A stretch of DNA of 64,000 nt from Paenibacillus sp. URB8-2 (GTDB taxonomy: Bacteria; Bacillota; Bacilli; Paenibacillales; Paenibacillaceae). Within the stretch, counting starts at the first letter, position 1; each line of letters opens with the position of its first letter. Of this stretch, positions 61,129-64,000 are shown in pieces. The notes below the pieces were generated by a model. It was not told where the DNA came from, ran no database searches, and was given only the letters and a program-made list of their open reading frames with translations. The stretch lies in assembly GCF_013393385.1 (NCBI RefSeq), contig NZ_AP023239.1, positions 1,178,001-1,242,000 of the forward strand. Reading direction: 5' to 3'. The position numbers were made by a program, and so were the translations under genes.

Positions 61129-62970
61129 TTGTTCAAACACAGTATCCGCAATCGGCTGATGGCTCTTGTGCTGCTGGCTGCCGTTATTCCCGCCGGCGTC
61201 TCGGTCATGTTCTCATACCTTTATACGAAGCAGTCGGTTACCGAGCAGTCCGTGGGACAGAACCGCAAGCTGCTGACGCTGGGAACAGCTAATCTGGATA
61301 ATTATTTCCAGGGGATCAACCAGCGGGCGCTGAGCATATACAGCGGAATTAATATACAGAGTTCATTCTATACCTCCATCCTGGAGGTCAAAGATCCGAA
61401 CGGGCTTCCCAAAGGAACCGTCCAACCGGATAACCGGAATGTCGTATTATCGCAGTTGTACAATCTTTTTTTGTCCGACCGGAATATTTTTAAAATCCAT
61501 CTATATATAAGAGCAAATAAACAGTCCAATATGCTGTTGAAAGGGCAATTCCGCCGGGAGATCAACACCTTGTATTTGCCGCTTTCCAACCCGAACGGCT
61601 CGAACCGCCCTTTCGTGGAAGTGACCCATCCGGATTATTCCTACGACATGAAATCGGGATTTCCGAACTTCAAGCCCGGGGAGACGCCGGTATTCAGCGC
61701 CCATTTCCCGATATACAAAACGCCCAGCGACGAGGTGATCGCCGATTTGTCGATCGACTTCCGGCTGTCGGACCTGGAGAAAATTGCAAAATCCATGTAC
61801 AACTCCGACACCGAGCTTCTCTATATAGCCAATGAACAGGGAAAGATTCTGTACGCTCCGGGCAGCGATTGGATCGGAGGGGCAATTGACAATGAATGGA
61901 GAAAGCGGTTTCAGGGAGGGGGGAGCGGACATTTTTCCTGGAGAGATAAGGAATTTAAGGGTATTGTTATGTATAGGCATATTGACTCGGCAATCTTTAA
62001 AGGCGATATTATTAAACTGGTGCCCTATGAAACTCTGTACAGCGACGCAAGGACCATTAGCCGCATCAATACCGGAATCGGCGTGCTTTTTCTGATTATA
62101 GCGGGCATCGCGGGCGTATTGATCTCCATCGGCTTTACAAGACCGATCAAGAAGCTGATTTCCTATACGCAGAAGGTGCAGATCGGACAGCTGGACGCTT
62201 CCGTCGATTCGGTGAGCGAGGATGAGTTCGGGCTGCTGGCCCGTAAAATTACCGATATGACCCGGACGATCAACGATTTGATCCTGCAGGAATACCGGCT
62301 GGAAATCGCCAATAAGACCAATCAGTTGAAGGTTCTTCAGGCCCAGGTCAACCCGCATTTTCTGTATAATGCGCTGCAGTCCATCGCCAGCTTGTCCCTG
62401 CGGTACAACGCTCCCAAAATCTATGATCTCATTTATTCGCTGGGCAGCATGATGCGGTATTCCATGACGACGGACGGGAACCAGGTGACGCTTCAGAACG
62501 AGATCGAGCATGTGGAGAATTACGTCATTCTGCAAAGGGAGCGCTTCGGGGAAGAGAACTTGCGGATGGATGTTGATATCGGGGAAAGCGCCCGCGCCGT
62601 GATCGTGCCCAAAATGATTCTGCAGCCGCTCGTCGAGAACATATTCAAGCACGGTTTCCGGGACGGCATCAAGGACGGCATAATTTCAATCGCCGCCAAG
62701 CTGGATGATGAAGGTCGGCTGGTCATCACGGTCCGGGATAACGGCATGGGCATTGCGGGCGAACGCCTGGACGAAGTGAGAAACTGCCTTAAGCGGGTGG
62801 AGCCCGGCGGGTTCTGCGGAATCGGACTCCGCAATGTACTCGCAAGACTTCGGCTTCAGATCAGTGAGAGATCACAGCTTCTGCTGCAAGGCGGCGAAGG
62901 CGGAGCGGAAGTCGTCTTGATTATCCCTCTTGATAATACAGGCAACAGGAAGGAGAAGGGAACGGAATGA
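61129..62970 (+). CDS. YesM-type sensor histidine kinase
   Basis: A 613-residue membrane sensor of the YesM/LytS-like class. A first span (about residues 10-32), a large extracellular domain (about 35-275, Cache-like), a second span (IGVLFLIIAGIAGVLISIGF), a HAMP domain ending near residue 355, then His_kinase QAQVNPHFLYNALQSIASLS with the phosphorylated His in NPHF, and HATPase DNGMGIAGERLDEVRN. TTG 61129 lies nine bases after AAGGAGG; the longer ORF from 61057 has a non-membrane extension without a site. It overlaps the response regulator by four bases and is divergent from a sugar transporter, the usual arrangement for carbohydrate sensing. Confidence 0.92.
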   Translation: MFKHSIRNRLMALVLLAAVIPAGVSVMFSYLYTKQSVTEQSVGQNRKLLTLGTANLDNYFQGINQRALSIYSGINIQSSFYTSILEVKDPNGLPKGTVQPDNRNVVLSQLYNLFLSDRNIFKIHLYIRANKQSNMLLKGQFRREINTLYLPLSNPNGSNRPFVEVTHPDYSYDMKSGFPNFKPGETPVFSAHFPIYKTPSDEVIADLSIDFRLSDLEKIAKSMYNSDTELLYIANEQGKILYAPGSDWIGGAIDNEWRKRFQGGGSGHFSWRDKEFKGIVMYRHIDSAIFKGDIIKLVPYETLYSDARTISRINTGIGVLFLIIAGIAGVLISIGFTRPIKKLISYTQKVQIGQLDASVDSVSEDEFGLLARKITDMTRTINDLILQEYRLEIANKTNQLKVLQAQVNPHFLYNALQSIASLSLRYNAPKIYDLIYSLGSMMRYSMTTDGNQVTLQNEIEHVENYVILQRERFGEENLRMDVDIGESARAVIVPKMILQPLVENIFKHGFRDGIKDGIISIAAKLDDEGRLVITVRDNGMGIAGERLDEVRNCLKRVEPGGFCGIGLRNVLARLRLQISERSQLLLQGGEGGAEVVLIIPLDNTGNRKEKGTE

Positions 62971-64000
62971 AGGTACTGATTGTAGATGACGAAAAACATG
63001 TACGGGAAGCCATCCGCTACTTTGTTCCTTGGGAAAAATACGATGTTCGCGATATATACGAAGCCACGAATGGCCAGGAAGCGATGGAGATCATTCTGGA
63101 ACAGCAGCCGGCGGTCGTGTTTACGGATATGCGCATGCCGCTCATGGACGGCGCCGAGCTGCTGGAATGGCTGCACCGCTACTCACCGTATACAAAGACG
63201 ATTGTAATCAGCGGATACCAGGATTTCAGCTATGTGAAGCCTGCCATCGTATACGGGGGAATCGACTATCTGCTTAAGCCGCTGAACAGCAAGCAGCTGA
63301 TATCCGCAGCCGAGCGCGCCTTTCAGAAATGGAAGGAGGAGAAGCAGGAGCGGGAGCGGACCTTCCGCCAAAATATTCAACTGAACATCCTTCGTCCGCT
63401 GTATTGGGACAAGAAGCTGTCGGAGCTGGCGGGCGGCACGGTTTCCTTTCAGGAGCTGGAGGAAGCGCTGATTGAGGAACTGGGGCTTCCGAGGAACGCG
63501 AAGCGCTGCCGGATTGCCGTTATTTCGCTCCAGTCTTCGGGCGGCCTGCTGCTGAAAAAGTTCCGCGGCGATATCCAGCTGACATCTTTCGTTCTGGCCA
63601 ATGTCTGCAATGAGACGGTCAGCTTGCGGAAGCAGGGCTTTGCCTTCCGCTACTGGCATGAAGGCGCGGATGTGGTCGTTCTGTTCTGGGACGGCGTGGA
63701 AGAGGCCGCGGACCGGCTGCTTGAGATTAATGAATCGGTCAAACAGGCATACTGCATTCCGCTCGATGTCGGTCTGAGCCGGATTCTCCCCTTTCCGGAG
63801 GGGGTCAGCGACGCTTTCACGCAGGCGAGACAGAGCCTTGCGGAGCGTAACCTTTTGCTATTAGGTAAACGTATACATGAGTACCGCGAGGATTCCTCGG
63901 AAGCTGAACGGACAGGCGGGGCGAAGGCCGCGGCTCTTCTGGAGAAGCTTGGACTTTCACTTTTGTCGGGCGATATCGATAAATTTATCCGGAGTTTTGA
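62967..64000 (+). CDS. YesN-type response regulator (runs off window end)
   Basis: The first 344 residues are visible. The receiver domain opens MKVLIVDDEKHVREAIRYFV, with the phosphate-accepting Asp in VVFTDMRMPLMDG, the Thr/Ser switch in TIVISGYQDF and Lys in YLLKPLNS. A coiled linker (FQKWKEEKQERERTF) and a middle domain follow; the AraC-type DNA-binding domain expected at the C-terminus lies beyond the window. ATG 62967 overlaps the kinase stop (ATGA) and follows AAGGAGAAGGG. It likely activates the divergent sugar operon. Confidence 0.92.
   Translation, partial: MKVLIVDDEKHVREAIRYFVPWEKYDVRDIYEATNGQEAMEIILEQQPAVVFTDMRMPLMDGAELLEWLHRYSPYTKTIVISGYQDFSYVKPAIVYGGIDYLLKPLNSKQLISAAERAFQKWKEEKQERERTFRQNIQLNILRPLYWDKKLSELAGGTVSFQELEEALIEELGLPRNAKRCRIAVISLQSSGGLLLKKFRGDIQLTSFVLANVCNETVSLRKQGFAFRYWHEGADVVVLFWDGVEEAADRLLEINESVKQAYCIPLDVGLSRILPFPEGVSDAFTQARQSLAERNLLLLGKRIHEYREDSSEAERTGGAKAAALLEKLGLSLLSGDIDKFIRSF

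Noticed and set aside
61501..62652. 383-codon minus-strand ORF over the sensor kinase
   Set aside because: Antisense frame; the plus-strand kinase has all expected motifs.

Overview
The window comes from a moderately GC-rich, spore-forming Bacillota chromosome, most likely Paenibacillus or a close relative (inferred from gene content; no search was run). Supporting signs are strong AGGAGG-type ribosome binding sites with frequent TTG/GTG starts, an H-type small acid-soluble spore protein, a SleB-type cortex hydrolase, a Ku/LigD repair set typical of spore formers, T-box leaders, a CIRCE operator, YesMN-type two-component control of a sugar transporter, and a gene order matching the Bacillus subtilis ydi-groESL region.

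Layout. 1-7.7 kb: partial D-2-hydroxyacid dehydrogenase, thpR, SleB-like hydrolase, a UPF0173 metallo-hydrolase, a UgtP-like glycosyltransferase, and a TetR regulator (yhgD-like) with a large YhgE/Pip membrane protein; the last two carry matching candidate operators. 8-19 kb: gltB, a two-gene ABC exporter, an M23 peptidase-bactofilin pair, cardiolipin synthase and YitT. 19-22 kb: an NHEJ operon, Ku then split LigD ligase and polymerase. 22-25.4 kb: an acidic small ORF, sspH, a MerR stub, an MFS and a DMT transporter. 25.5-38.8 kb: tsaE-tsaB-rimI-tsaD, two T-box leaders in series before a short LeuA, an ABC-F protein, 5-formyl-THF cyclo-ligase, moaC, moaB, tatA, tatC, groES and groEL.

38.8-47.6 kb is visibly more AT-rich and looks acquired. 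It is one operon: GntR, a Cys/Met PLP enzyme, an M20 deacylase, MetN, MetI, a URO-D-fold protein with methyltransferase zinc ligands, MetQ, a ProC-like reductase and a VOC protein. I read it as an uptake and breakdown route for an N-acylated or methylated (sulfur) amino acid. It is followed by a wrecked GH66 (dextranase/CITase) gene, then by an Agr-like peptide locus (multi-span membrane protein, AgrB, a cysteine-free AgrD, a tandem LytTR protein, a single LytTR protein) with no histidine kinase and no receiver domain. 52-57.7 kb holds a nitroreductase and an EEP phosphatase with a Fe/aminoethylphosphonate-type ABC importer. 57.8-64 kb holds a sugar ABC transporter on the minus strand, divergent from a YesM/YesN-type sensor and regulator that runs off the window.

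Most notable non-coding features: a dispersed hairpin repeat whose four copies each follow a terminator T-tract (two are identical over 104 bp); a DnaA-box cluster with four perfect 9-mers between convergent genes near 30.9-31.1 kb; the tandem T-boxes driven by a consensus promoter that overlaps the tsaD stop codon; and perfect palindromes upstream of the GntR operon and of the single LytTR gene. I saw no tRNA, rRNA, CRISPR array, intact insertion sequence or prophage.
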